This document shows positions 56,368 through 64,000 of a DNA stretch of 64,000 bases, piece after piece. This stretch comes from Spongiivirga citrea. Its GTDB lineage: Bacteria; Bacteroidota; Bacteroidia; Flavobacteriales; Flavobacteriaceae. The notes beneath the pieces are model-generated. The model was given only the letters and a program-made list of their open reading frames with translations, did not search any database and was not told the DNA's origin. How positions within the stretch are numbered: position 1 is the stretch's first letter; each line of letters starts with the position of its first letter. Where the stretch lies: positions 94,962 to 158,961 of the forward strand of contig NZ_JAABOQ010000008.1 of the NCBI RefSeq assembly GCF_010671565.1, in the 5' to 3' direction. Both the position numbers and the translations under genes were made by a program.

Positions 56368-59300
56368 ATGTCTAAACTTCAAAACAAGCTACTCAACCTA
56401 ATAGTTCTTTTTGCTTTTACCATTGGTTTTTCTCAGACCCAAAAAGTATCCGTGGAGAAAAGTGAAAAAGGAATGCAGTTGGTAGTAGATGGGAAAAAAT
56501 TCATGATCAATGGGATGAATTGGGATTATATTCCAATTGGAACGAATACTGTTGACGCACAATTCTGGGAAAAATCTGATGATATTATAAAAGCGGGACT
56601 AGATACTGAGATGTCGCTTTTAAAAAACATGGGTGTCAATGTTATAAGACAATATACAGGTGTTCCTGCAAGATGGATCAAATATATATACGAAGAGTAT
56701 GGCATTTACACGATGCTTAACCATTCATTTGGAAGGTATGGGCTGACACTAGACGGGGTATGGACGCCTATTACAGATTATGCTGACCCAAAAACTCAAG
56801 AATTTCTGATGTCTGAAATTGAGACACTAGTTAAAGGGTATAAAAATACACCTGGCTTATTAATGTATTTGTTAGGCAATGAAAATAACTACGGTTTATT
56901 TTGGGCGGGAGCTGAAACCGAAGAGTTTCCAGATGATGAAGATGAGAAGAAGTTCATAGGAGAAAAAAGAGGGCGACCAATGTATCGCTTAATGAACGAG
57001 GCTGCTAAGAAAATGAAAGCTATGGACACCTCGCATCCTGTTGCTATTTGTAATGGAGATGTATTGTTTATAGATATTGTTGCTGAAGAATGTAAAGATG
57101 TAGACATCTACGGAACCAATACCTATAGAGGTGTTTCCTTCGGTGATATGTTCGAGGTGGTTAAAAGCAAACTAGACATGCCGGTCATGTTTACTGAGTT
57201 TGGTGCTGATGCCTATAACGAAAAAGAGAAAAAGGAAGATCAATTTTCTCAAGCCTATTACATGGTAGGTAACTGGAAAGAGATTTATGAAAATGCCGCT
57301 GGTCTTGGTAAGTCTAATAACTCAATTGGTGGTTTCACCTTTCAATTTAGTGACGGTTGGTGGAAATTTGGTTTCAACGATCGAAAAAATGCCGATGTAC
57401 ACGACAATAACGCATCATGGCCAAATGGAGGTTATAGTCGAGATCAGGCGAAAGAAGGTGATAATAATATGAACGAGGAATGGTTTGGTATCTGTGCTAA
57501 GGGACCAACCAATTCTAGAGGACTTTATGAATTGTTTCCAAGAGCGGCATATTACGCTTTAAAAGAGGCACATCAACTAAATCCTTATGTAGATGGTGTA
57601 GATCTTGATTTTATAAATAATCACTTCAATAACATTCAAATAATGGATGCGGTTTTAAAAGCGCGAGGAGATAAAGCCGCTTTAAATGCCGAAAGTGGAG
57701 GTAAGATCCAGCTGAGTACTTTACGCGCTGAGTTCACTACTTTCAATACAGGCGGTAATTTGATCACAACTCCAGATAATGAAGATCCTAATGCCAACGT
57801 ATTTCCAAACCAGTTAGGCTTTGATCACATGCAATCTTATTATATAGGGGTAGAAGGAAAGCCTGCATCGAATATGAGAGCCAATGTTAATTTTAACATA
57901 CTGGGCAATGTTGCTGAGAATCCTATTGATGAAATATTTTATGAAAATGTAGGTAGACCAATTACAGTTCAAGGTGTAGACGCCGGAAATAATTTAGATG
58001 TTGAAATTGCAGATTTTAATAGGTTACGTGTATACAATGCGGAGTTTGAGTGGAATACTAAGCTTGCCGACGTAAAAGGTTTTTATAGAACAGGACACTA
58101 CCATTGGGGATATGAGGGGGACTTTTTTGGATTATATCCTGAAGCTAACTACGGTCCCAACTTAGATATTTACAATGGTGAAATTCTGGGGATGGAATTT
58201 GACGGTAAGAAAGAACTGAAAGGCTTTAAAGCCGCATTTGGCCCTCAACTTTGGTGGGGAGCGAACCCAACAGTTCTATTAAAGTATGGTCGTAAGCTAG
58301 GTCATTGGGATGTTACTGGAATATATCATAGAGATCTTGAAACAGAAGTAACATTCGACGCTAGTGGTCGCAGGGTGTTAGATGCAAATCAGGTACGTAG
58401 TGGTGTAATTCCTGCTTGGCCGACTGAACGAGCAACGGTTGTTGTTGAACGAGAATTCGGAAAATTCGGTCTTACATTAGGGGGTATCTGGGGCGGAAGT
58501 CCTTTAAATGGTAGTTCGTTTCAAGACGTTACTGGCGAACCAGGAAACTATACCGTATTTGAAGACAAAATTCAAAACACAGATAATTGGGGAGCTAAAG
58601 GAAAAATCACTTACCAAGGTGGTAAATTTAACTGGTATGCCCAAGGTGGTGTAATGGGATTAGTTGCTAATGGCGGTGTAGACCAAACACAAACCTTTAC
58701 TGGTTGGAAGCTAAAAGATAACGGCAGCGGTAATCAATCAAACTTCTTGACAGGATTCACCTTCTCAATGGGCGATTGGCAAATAGCACCCAATTTTTTA
58801 TGGCAAAAACCATTGGTTAATGCAATACCAAACGATGTGACTTCTCCAGGAAGACTGCGAAACATCATCGACGATCCTTTTGCGGTTCGTGGAAATAGGG
58901 AAACAACGGCGGGTGAAATATTATTCACTTATGATCCAACTCCCGCAACATGGATGTACGCATGGGATAGTGATCGATCAGAAGATGCCAAGTTGGCCGT
59001 AAGTGCCGGGTTTGTATACCGTCATCTTCCTACAACACAAGATGCGCATATTGGTTTCTTCGCAAACCGGACATTTTTTGCCTTCCCAAATTCAGCGCCA
59101 GCAACCGATTTATGGGAAGCCCATACGCGTATTGTTTCTAAAGTAAATAGAGATCTTGGACTAATTGCGAACTTATATTTTGGCAATGGTCAGGCTAATG
59201 GTAGTGATGAACGATTAGTCGAGCGTTTTGGTGGAGATATTAGAATGATATATAAGAAATTGAAGGTGCAGCACGCATTCAAAGTAAATGATTGGGGGCC

Positions 59301-59571
59301 TTTTGATTATCACAGAGATTTCAACTTGACATATCCTGCACAGCTAATGCTAGATATTTCTACAACTTTAGGTAAACCAGATTGGTTTATCCTGCCGAGC
59401 ACACAAATCGGAATTCGTGGAACTTGGCGAGCTTTGAACGAATTTTCACCTCGCTATGCTCCTAATGCTGCAGAGGAATTTGCTACTTCTCCAATTATTA
59501 GTCCAGTAGGTTTTCCTGATGGAAATGAGTGGGAAATAAGAACATACATTCATATTAACATTGGTAAATAA
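56368..59571 (+). CDS. TIM-barrel glycosidase fused to an outer-membrane beta-barrel
   Basis: This 1067-residue protein has a signal peptide (about 1-22, ending IGFSQ) and an N-terminal clan GH-A-like TIM barrel (about 25-415, GH2/GH5-type) with acid/base candidate Glu172 in LLGNENNYG and nucleophile candidate Glu277 in FTEFGAD. The rest (about 475-1067) is a run of amphipathic strands with aromatic girdles (YYIGVEGKPASNMRANVNFNILG, WYAQGGVMGLV, AHIGFFANRTFF) ending IHINIGK, typical of an outer-membrane barrel. Its neighbours (GH16, binding lipoproteins) point to beta-1,3-glucan. The exact reaction (glucosidase or transglycosidase) is not determinable. The next gene starts 6 bases downstream. 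Confidence 0.82.
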   Translation: MSKLQNKLLNLIVLFAFTIGFSQTQKVSVEKSEKGMQLVVDGKKFMINGMNWDYIPIGTNTVDAQFWEKSDDIIKAGLDTEMSLLKNMGVNVIRQYTGVPARWIKYIYEEYGIYTMLNHSFGRYGLTLDGVWTPITDYADPKTQEFLMSEIETLVKGYKNTPGLLMYLLGNENNYGLFWAGAETEEFPDDEDEKKFIGEKRGRPMYRLMNEAAKKMKAMDTSHPVAICNGDVLFIDIVAEECKDVDIYGTNTYRGVSFGDMFEVVKSKLDMPVMFTEFGADAYNEKEKKEDQFSQAYYMVGNWKEIYENAAGLGKSNNSIGGFTFQFSDGWWKFGFNDRKNADVHDNNASWPNGGYSRDQAKEGDNNMNEEWFGICAKGPTNSRGLYELFPRAAYYALKEAHQLNPYVDGVDLDFINNHFNNIQIMDAVLKARGDKAALNAESGGKIQLSTLRAEFTTFNTGGNLITTPDNEDPNANVFPNQLGFDHMQSYYIGVEGKPASNMRANVNFNILGNVAENPIDEIFYENVGRPITVQGVDAGNNLDVEIADFNRLRVYNAEFEWNTKLADVKGFYRTGHYHWGYEGDFFGLYPEANYGPNLDIYNGEILGMEFDGKKELKGFKAAFGPQLWWGANPTVLLKYGRKLGHWDVTGIYHRDLETEVTFDASGRRVLDANQVRSGVIPAWPTERATVVVEREFGKFGLTLGGIWGGSPLNGSSFQDVTGEPGNYTVFEDKIQNTDNWGAKGKITYQGGKFNWYAQGGVMGLVANGGVDQTQTFTGWKLKDNGSGNQSNFLTGFTFSMGDWQIAPNFLWQKPLVNAIPNDVTSPGRLRNIIDDPFAVRGNRETTAGEILFTYDPTPATWMYAWDSDRSEDAKLAVSAGFVYRHLPTTQDAHIGFFANRTFFAFPNSAPATDLWEAHTRIVSKVNRDLGLIANLYFGNGQANGSDERLVERFGGDIRMIYKKLKVQHAFKVNDWGPFDYHRDFNLTYPAQLMLDISTTLGKPDWFILPSTQIGIRGTWRALNEFSPRYAPNAAEEFATSPIISPVGFPDGNEWEIRTYIHINIGK

Positions 59572-59577
59572 TACAGG

Positions 59578-60984
59578 ATGAAAACGAAAAATTTAACAAT
59601 GATAGCGATTAGAAAAATAGTATTAATCGGATGTATTCTTGCCATTGCTAGTGGCTGTGAAAGAGAATTTTCAGACGACGTTGAGTTTGCAGGCTTACCT
59701 GCCGATGGTGATGTTTTTATTGACGCATTTTCATCGGGCTTGAATTATTTCCCGTTTGTGGATGCAGGAGCAGATCCAGAAGCATTTTCCGTTGTGACTG
59801 ATGACGTATTTTCAGGCACATCGGCTATGCGGTTTGATGTGCCTACATTTGGTAACGGATTCGTAGGGGCAACCTTCGCTACTACTTCAAATAGAGACCT
59901 TTCTGGTTTTGATGCACTTACTTTTTATGCACGAGCGTCGCAAGGAGCAACTATCGATGCAATAGGATATGGTGTTTCTGAAAACACTGACTTTCAAGTG
60001 ACCGTAAATGGTTTAGCGATCAGCACTCGATGGGAAAAATATATTATCCCAATACCTGACCCTTCAAAGCTAGTTGATGAAACTGGTTTATTCTGGTTAG
60101 CGGAAGGTGCCTCATTTGAAGGTGATGAAGGCGGATACGTACTATACTTTGATGAGGTTAAGTTTGAAAAACTAGGGACAGTTGCCCAACCTAGACCGGC
60201 AATCTTCTCAGGTGAAGATTTGACAGAACAAGCTTTTACAGGTTCTAATCTTACAATAACAGGGTTAACACAAACTTTTAATTTAGAATCAGGAGTTAAT
60301 CAAACAGTTGGTGCAGCACCTTCCTACTTCGATTTTACATCTTCTAACGTTGAAGTGGCAAGGGTAAACGAGCTTGGAGAAATTTCTGTTATTGGTGCAG
60401 GAACCGCAACTATAACGGCGCTATTAGGAGGTGTTTTGGCTGATGGCTCAGTCGAAATAACTTCAAGTGGAGGTTTACAAACTGCTCCTGTTCCCACTTT
60501 AGCGCAAGCTAATGTAAAATCTATTTTTAGTGATGCTTATGTAAATGATACCGAAAGTAATTTTACTCCAGGTTTTGGCGGCTCTACGACCGAAACATCA
60601 GTTACTTCAACAAGTGGGGGTAATGTATTGACCTACAACAATAACAATTTTACTGGAATCATTTTCGAGAATACAGTAGATGCTTCAGGCTTAACATTCT
60701 TACATGTAGATGTGTATGTGCAAGAAGCCGGAACTGAAGTCGGAATTCAGATCAGGGATATTGGACCGAATCAAATGATAGAAACAGATGTTAATAATGG
60801 TCTTCCAATTGGCGACGATCGGGATCGAAGATTCGATATAACAGGTCTTACCGCGGGGCAATGGACCTCATTTGACATACCTCTTGATGGAGATATTGCT
60901 AATCAGAAGAATAATCTAGGAGCCTTGATATTGACAGGCGGACCTAATTTCATACTTGACAATATTTATTTCTACACTGAATAA
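59578..60984 (+). CDS. Carbohydrate-binding lipoprotein with Ig-like domain
   Basis: This 468-residue protein has a lipobox at Cys27 (IASGCE). Three parts follow: an N-terminal beta-sandwich resembling a CBM (about 38-205), a BIG2-like Ig domain (about 215-295, VARVNELGEISVIGAGTATITALL) and a C-terminal beta-sandwich (about 300-468, SIFSDAYVNDTESNFTPGFG). The C-terminal module also begins in the last gene of the window (SLFSNAYTDITVDTFYAGF). It is probably a surface glucan-binding protein of the operon; no catalytic motif is seen. An alternative ATG at codon 8 still leaves a signal peptide. Confidence 0.82.
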   Translation: MKTKNLTMIAIRKIVLIGCILAIASGCEREFSDDVEFAGLPADGDVFIDAFSSGLNYFPFVDAGADPEAFSVVTDDVFSGTSAMRFDVPTFGNGFVGATFATTSNRDLSGFDALTFYARASQGATIDAIGYGVSENTDFQVTVNGLAISTRWEKYIIPIPDPSKLVDETGLFWLAEGASFEGDEGGYVLYFDEVKFEKLGTVAQPRPAIFSGEDLTEQAFTGSNLTITGLTQTFNLESGVNQTVGAAPSYFDFTSSNVEVARVNELGEISVIGAGTATITALLGGVLADGSVEITSSGGLQTAPVPTLAQANVKSIFSDAYVNDTESNFTPGFGGSTTETSVTSTSGGNVLTYNNNNFTGIIFENTVDASGLTFLHVDVYVQEAGTEVGIQIRDIGPNQMIETDVNNGLPIGDDRDRRFDITGLTAGQWTSFDIPLDGDIANQKNNLGALILTGGPNFILDNIYFYTE

Positions 60985-61005
60985 AAGGCTATAACGAAAA
61001 AAAAT

Positions 61006-61902
61006 ATGAAAATGGATAAAGAAAATAGTGCAAGAGACCGCGCTCTCAGTTATTCTAAGTGGGATTTCTTGAATAAACAACAACTAATCTTTTTAGTTAC
61101 CAGTTTGACCGCTCCATTCGTAACGCTTCTTTTTACTAGTTGCGATGCTGATGATACGCAGCAGATAACAAATTTCGACCAACTAGTTCTTCAAGAGGAA
61201 TTTGACAATGACGGAGCGCCTAATAGCGCAGTTTGGGGTTTTGATATTGGCACTGGCGAAAATGGTTGGGGAAATAACGAATTACAATACTACACCGATC
61301 GTACGGAAAATGTAACTGTACAAAATGGAATATTGCTTATCACCGCGCAAGAGGAATCTTTTGAAGGTTCGTCTTACACTTCTGCTAGATTACTAACTAA
61401 AGATAGGTTCGAGCAACAGTATGGGCGATTTGAAGCAAGAATTCGCTTACCATACGGTCAAGGTATTTGGCCAGCTTTTTGGATGCTTGGTGCTGACATC
61501 AATGAAAATCCATGGCCGGCTGCGGGAGAAATAGATATTATGGAATATCGCGGTCAAAACCCAAGTGTTTTAATAGGCAGCGTACATGGCCCCGGATATA
61601 ACGGTGGCAATGCAATTTCTAAGGAGTATACGCTGCCAAATGATCGTTTCGATACAGGTTTTCATGTTTTCGGAATCGAATGGAGTCCAGAGAAGATTAA
61701 CTTTTATGTAGATGATGTCTTATACAATCAGATCACTCCTGCTGATGTAACAGGAGAATGGGTTTTCAATAAACCATTTTATATACTAATGAATCTTGCT
61801 GTAGGAGGATCTTTCGTTGGGTCACCAAATGCAGAAACAGTTTTTCCACAAACAATGCTGGTTGACTACGTAAGAGTCTACAAAAACACCGAATTAAACT
61901 AA
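61006..61902 (+). CDS. GH16 laminarinase (endo-beta-1,3-glucanase) lipoprotein
   Basis: This 298-residue enzyme has the GH16 catalytic motif EIDIMEYRG with nucleophile Glu175, Asp177 and acid/base Glu180. Other laminarinase features: WGNNELQYYTDR, YGRFEARIRLPYGQGIWPAFWMLG and WSPEKINFYVDDVLY. The bulge-type ExDxxE motif fits beta-1,3-glucanases. A lipobox ends at Cys46 (LLFTSC) after an unusually long charged N-region of about 27 residues. It would cut laminarin at the cell surface or periplasm. Confidence 0.95.
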   Translation: MKMDKENSARDRALSYSKWDFLNKQQLIFLVTSLTAPFVTLLFTSCDADDTQQITNFDQLVLQEEFDNDGAPNSAVWGFDIGTGENGWGNNELQYYTDRTENVTVQNGILLITAQEESFEGSSYTSARLLTKDRFEQQYGRFEARIRLPYGQGIWPAFWMLGADINENPWPAAGEIDIMEYRGQNPSVLIGSVHGPGYNGGNAISKEYTLPNDRFDTGFHVFGIEWSPEKINFYVDDVLYNQITPADVTGEWVFNKPFYILMNLAVGGSFVGSPNAETVFPQTMLVDYVRVYKNTELN

Positions 61903-61917
61903 CAACAAAACAAGATT

Positions 61918-64000
61918 ATGCGACAAGTAATTCAACAATTTAAAAAGATCTCAATATTTATTTTGGTGTTGACCATCTTCGGATGTAACGAGGATGATTT
62001 CAACTTACCAAAAGTAGTTTCAGGATTTACATTCACTTTAAATGAAGATACTGGAACAGTAAAGTTTATTAATATATCAGAAAAAGCTACTAAGTACGAA
62101 TGGGATTTTGGTGACGGGACTAGTTCTACGGAAATTAACCCAATCAAAACCTATGAAACAGGTACGTACACGATCACATTAAAAGCGATGAATGTTGCTG
62201 GAGCTTCTGATACGTTTGAAGACGAAATTACAGTACTCATTCCCGAAGTAGTGGCACTGCCAATAACATTTGATGGAGCTAATGTGAATTATGAGGCAGG
62301 ACTTTTTGGAGGAACAAGTTTTGATGTGGTTGATAATCCTGCTCCAGGAGGAACTAACGATGTGGCTTCAAAAGTTGGAGCTATCACGAATAGCGGAGCG
62401 GCCTTTGAAGGAATCTTTTTCGACTTAGGAGCCCCAATTGATTTGGCCACAGAAAAGACCATAAAAATGAATTTCTGGTCAGAGTCAGCGATTGACGTTC
62501 TACTGAAACTAGAAGAAGGTAGTGCTGCAAGTATTGAAACGGTAGTGAGCCATGGTGGTTCAGGTTGGGAAGAAATACTATTCTCATTTACTGATGCGGC
62601 AGCCTATGAAAGACTTACTCTTTTTGTAGATGGACCTGGTACTACGGCTGGTACTTTTTATATTGATGATATTGTTCAGGTAGAAACACCAGTTCCTCCT
62701 TTCGATTCTGGCCTTCTTACCAATGGAGATTTTGAGAATGGTGACGATCCCTGGATTGGTGGTGGTCGAAATATTGTTACTGAAGGCGACAATAGTTTCA
62801 ATTTGGTCGATGTAACGACCGCAGGAAACCCATTTGATGTTAATTTGAGTCAGGTTGTTGAACTTACGCAAGGCACCAATTACATATTAACTTTTGATGC
62901 CTCTTCAGATCGTGCTAGAACGATGCTTGCTGGCATTGGTCTAAATGTGGATCCATTTACAAACACGGCACCATCCGTTAATTTAACGACGGAAACACAG
63001 ACGTTTACCTTGCAATTAGCTGCTAACGATTTTGGCGGTGCAGATAGTAGAGTTCTATTTGACATGGGTGCTGAAGTAGGTACTGTAGTGATAGATAATG
63101 TTTCTTTAGTAGAAGGTGGCGATGGTAGTGACACCAATGGTGGTGGAGGCGGTTTCGATTCTGGGCTTATTACCAACGGAGATTTTGAAAATGGTGATGA
63201 TCCATGGATTGGCGGTGGTCGAAATATTGTTACTGAAGGTGGTAATAGTTTCAATTTAGTTGATGTAATGACTGCGGGTAACCCATTTGATGTTAATTTA
63301 AGTCAGGTGGTTGCAATCACCCAAGGCGAAAGCTACATCTTAAAGTTCGATGCGTCTTCAGATCGCACTCGAACGATGCTAGCCGGAATTGGGTTAAATG
63401 AGGCTCCGTTTACGAATACAAGTCAATCAGTAAGTTTAACAACAGATACTCAAACCTTCACTTTGATGTTGACGGCTACCGATTTCGGTGGAGCCAATAG
63501 CCGCATTTTATTTGATATGGGTGCTGAAGTTGGCACTGTCGTAATTGATAATGTTTCACTTATGCTAGATGATTCTGGCAGTGGTGATACAGAGGCTCCG
63601 GTTATTACTTTAAATGGAGACGCTACCATTGAGGTAACGCAAGGCGAAACTTTTACTGATCCGGGTGCAACAGCTACTGATAATGTAGACGGAGACATAT
63701 CTGGAAACATCACAGTGGGAGGAGATACTGTCGATACAGGTACAGTTGGGACTTATACAATTACTTATAATGTAAGTGATGCTGCTGGAAATGCTGCAAC
63801 GGAGGTTACTAGAACCGTAAATGTTGTTGCTGGTGCTGGCGGAGATGCTCCAACTACAGCAGCACCAACACCGCCAACAAGAGATGCTGGCGATGTGATT
63901 TCGCTATTTAGTAACGCATATACAGATATTACAGTCGATACTTTTTACGCTGGTTTTAGTGCTGGAGGGGGATTGACTGACGTACAGGTTGCTGGTGATG
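61918..64000 (+). CDS. PKD- and CBM-containing lipoprotein of the glucan operon (runs off right edge)
   Basis: The frame opens at ATG 61918 and is open for 694 codons to the window end. Order: lipobox Cys23 (LTIFGC), PKD domain (about 30-105, YEWDFGDGTSS), a beta-sandwich (about 110-255), two near-identical CBM4/9-like modules (262-397 and 413-548, NGDFENGDDPWIGGG to VVIDNVSL), a DUF5011/HYR-type Ig domain (about 552-637, PVITLNGDATIEV) and the start of a further module like the one ending the upstream lipoprotein. No catalytic domain is visible in this part; it could be a surface binder or the front of an enzyme. It begins 15 bases after the GH16 stop. Confidence 0.88.
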   Translation, partial: MRQVIQQFKKISIFILVLTIFGCNEDDFNLPKVVSGFTFTLNEDTGTVKFINISEKATKYEWDFGDGTSSTEINPIKTYETGTYTITLKAMNVAGASDTFEDEITVLIPEVVALPITFDGANVNYEAGLFGGTSFDVVDNPAPGGTNDVASKVGAITNSGAAFEGIFFDLGAPIDLATEKTIKMNFWSESAIDVLLKLEEGSAASIETVVSHGGSGWEEILFSFTDAAAYERLTLFVDGPGTTAGTFYIDDIVQVETPVPPFDSGLLTNGDFENGDDPWIGGGRNIVTEGDNSFNLVDVTTAGNPFDVNLSQVVELTQGTNYILTFDASSDRARTMLAGIGLNVDPFTNTAPSVNLTTETQTFTLQLAANDFGGADSRVLFDMGAEVGTVVIDNVSLVEGGDGSDTNGGGGGFDSGLITNGDFENGDDPWIGGGRNIVTEGGNSFNLVDVMTAGNPFDVNLSQVVAITQGESYILKFDASSDRTRTMLAGIGLNEAPFTNTSQSVSLTTDTQTFTLMLTATDFGGANSRILFDMGAEVGTVVIDNVSLMLDDSGSGDTEAPVITLNGDATIEVTQGETFTDPGATATDNVDGDISGNITVGGDTVDTGTVGTYTITYNVSDAAGNAATEVTRTVNVVAGAGGDAPTTAAPTPPTRDAGDVISLFSNAYTDITVDTFYAGFSAGGGLTDVQVAGD
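62701..63108 (+). repeat. CBM module duplication, copy 1
   Basis: This 136-codon unit is repeated in frame 453 bases downstream. Most differences between copies are third-position changes. Confidence 0.88.
63154..63561 (+). repeat. CBM module duplication, copy 2
   Basis: Second copy of the unit at 62701-63108, separated from it by a short Gly/Asp-rich linker. Confidence 0.88.

Noticed and set aside
61932..63713. Several minus-strand open frames
   Set aside because: They are shadows of the PKD/CBM lipoprotein, whose own frame is open from 61918 to the window end.
1..64000. CRISPR arrays, insertion sequences, prophage genes
   Set aside because: No regularly spaced repeats, transposase, integrase or phage structural genes were recognised.

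Overview
The window is chromosomal DNA from a Bacteroidota bacterium, almost certainly a marine member of the Flavobacteriaceae. The evidence is a SusC-type TonB-dependent receptor at the left edge, a protein with a type IX secretion (T9SS) tail, DUF3078, DUF4292 and DUF2452 family proteins, promoters of the TAnnTTTG (-7) type, a lack of Shine-Dalgarno sequences, and a beta-1,3-glucan (laminarin-type) utilization cluster at the right edge. The DNA is AT-rich throughout. No phage, insertion sequence, CRISPR array or rRNA was seen. There is one tRNA gene (tRNA-Asn, GUU).

Layout. 1-750: start of a SusC-like receptor that runs off the left edge. 963-8236: housekeeping (aspS, a ClC-family protein lacking both key glutamates, tadA, dxs, DUF3078). 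8308-12013: a CBS protein and the ferrous-iron uptake cluster feoA-feoB, an exported protein and a 48-residue FeoB-associated Cys-rich membrane peptide. 12117-15074: DUF3592, a SCO1-type copper chaperone, rseP and tRNA-Asn with its own promoter and terminator. 15386-22323: a secreted beta-helix protein with a T9SS tail plus a propeller sensor kinase and LytTR regulator, next to the tRNA and possibly acquired. 22620-28885: a flavoprotein, a YfcC-type transporter, a PAS sensor kinase and dgt. 28966-37168: a TonB-dependent receptor, a lipoprotein made of two tandem copies, a MORN protein and a PiT phosphate transporter with a PhoU-like tail. The receptor and the transporter share 11-bp-phased TWAC repeats at the same distance from their starts, which suggests a common (phosphate?) regulon. 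37299-45687: small enzymes, EnvC-like, DUF4292, TPR, nucleotidyltransferase, dut, a flippase and a YbjQ protein, with three hairpin-rich intergenic repeats. 45903-52425: a minus-strand run of GH1, GH9, DUF2452, a Tat-exported Gfo/Idh/MocA oxidoreductase, ApbE and a small exported protein. 52741-64000: a histidine phosphatase, a membrane-bound one-component regulator, and a tight operon of a TIM-barrel glycosidase fused to an outer-membrane barrel, a carbohydrate-binding lipoprotein, a GH16 laminarinase lipoprotein and a PKD/CBM lipoprotein that continues past the right edge.

How the parts work together. The right-hand operon looks like surface machinery for beta-glucan: GH16 endo-cleavage, binding lipoproteins that share modules, and an enzyme carrying its own outer-membrane barrel, probably controlled by the propeller/LuxR-type regulator just upstream. 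GH1 (cytoplasmic) and GH9 (lipoprotein) could finish beta-glucan breakdown. The most unusual items are the enzyme-barrel fusion, the phased repeats upstream of the receptor and PiT genes, the ClC protein with no gating or proton glutamate, and the branched repeat elements. Several genes must start at TTG or GTG because in-frame stops exclude an upstream ATG.
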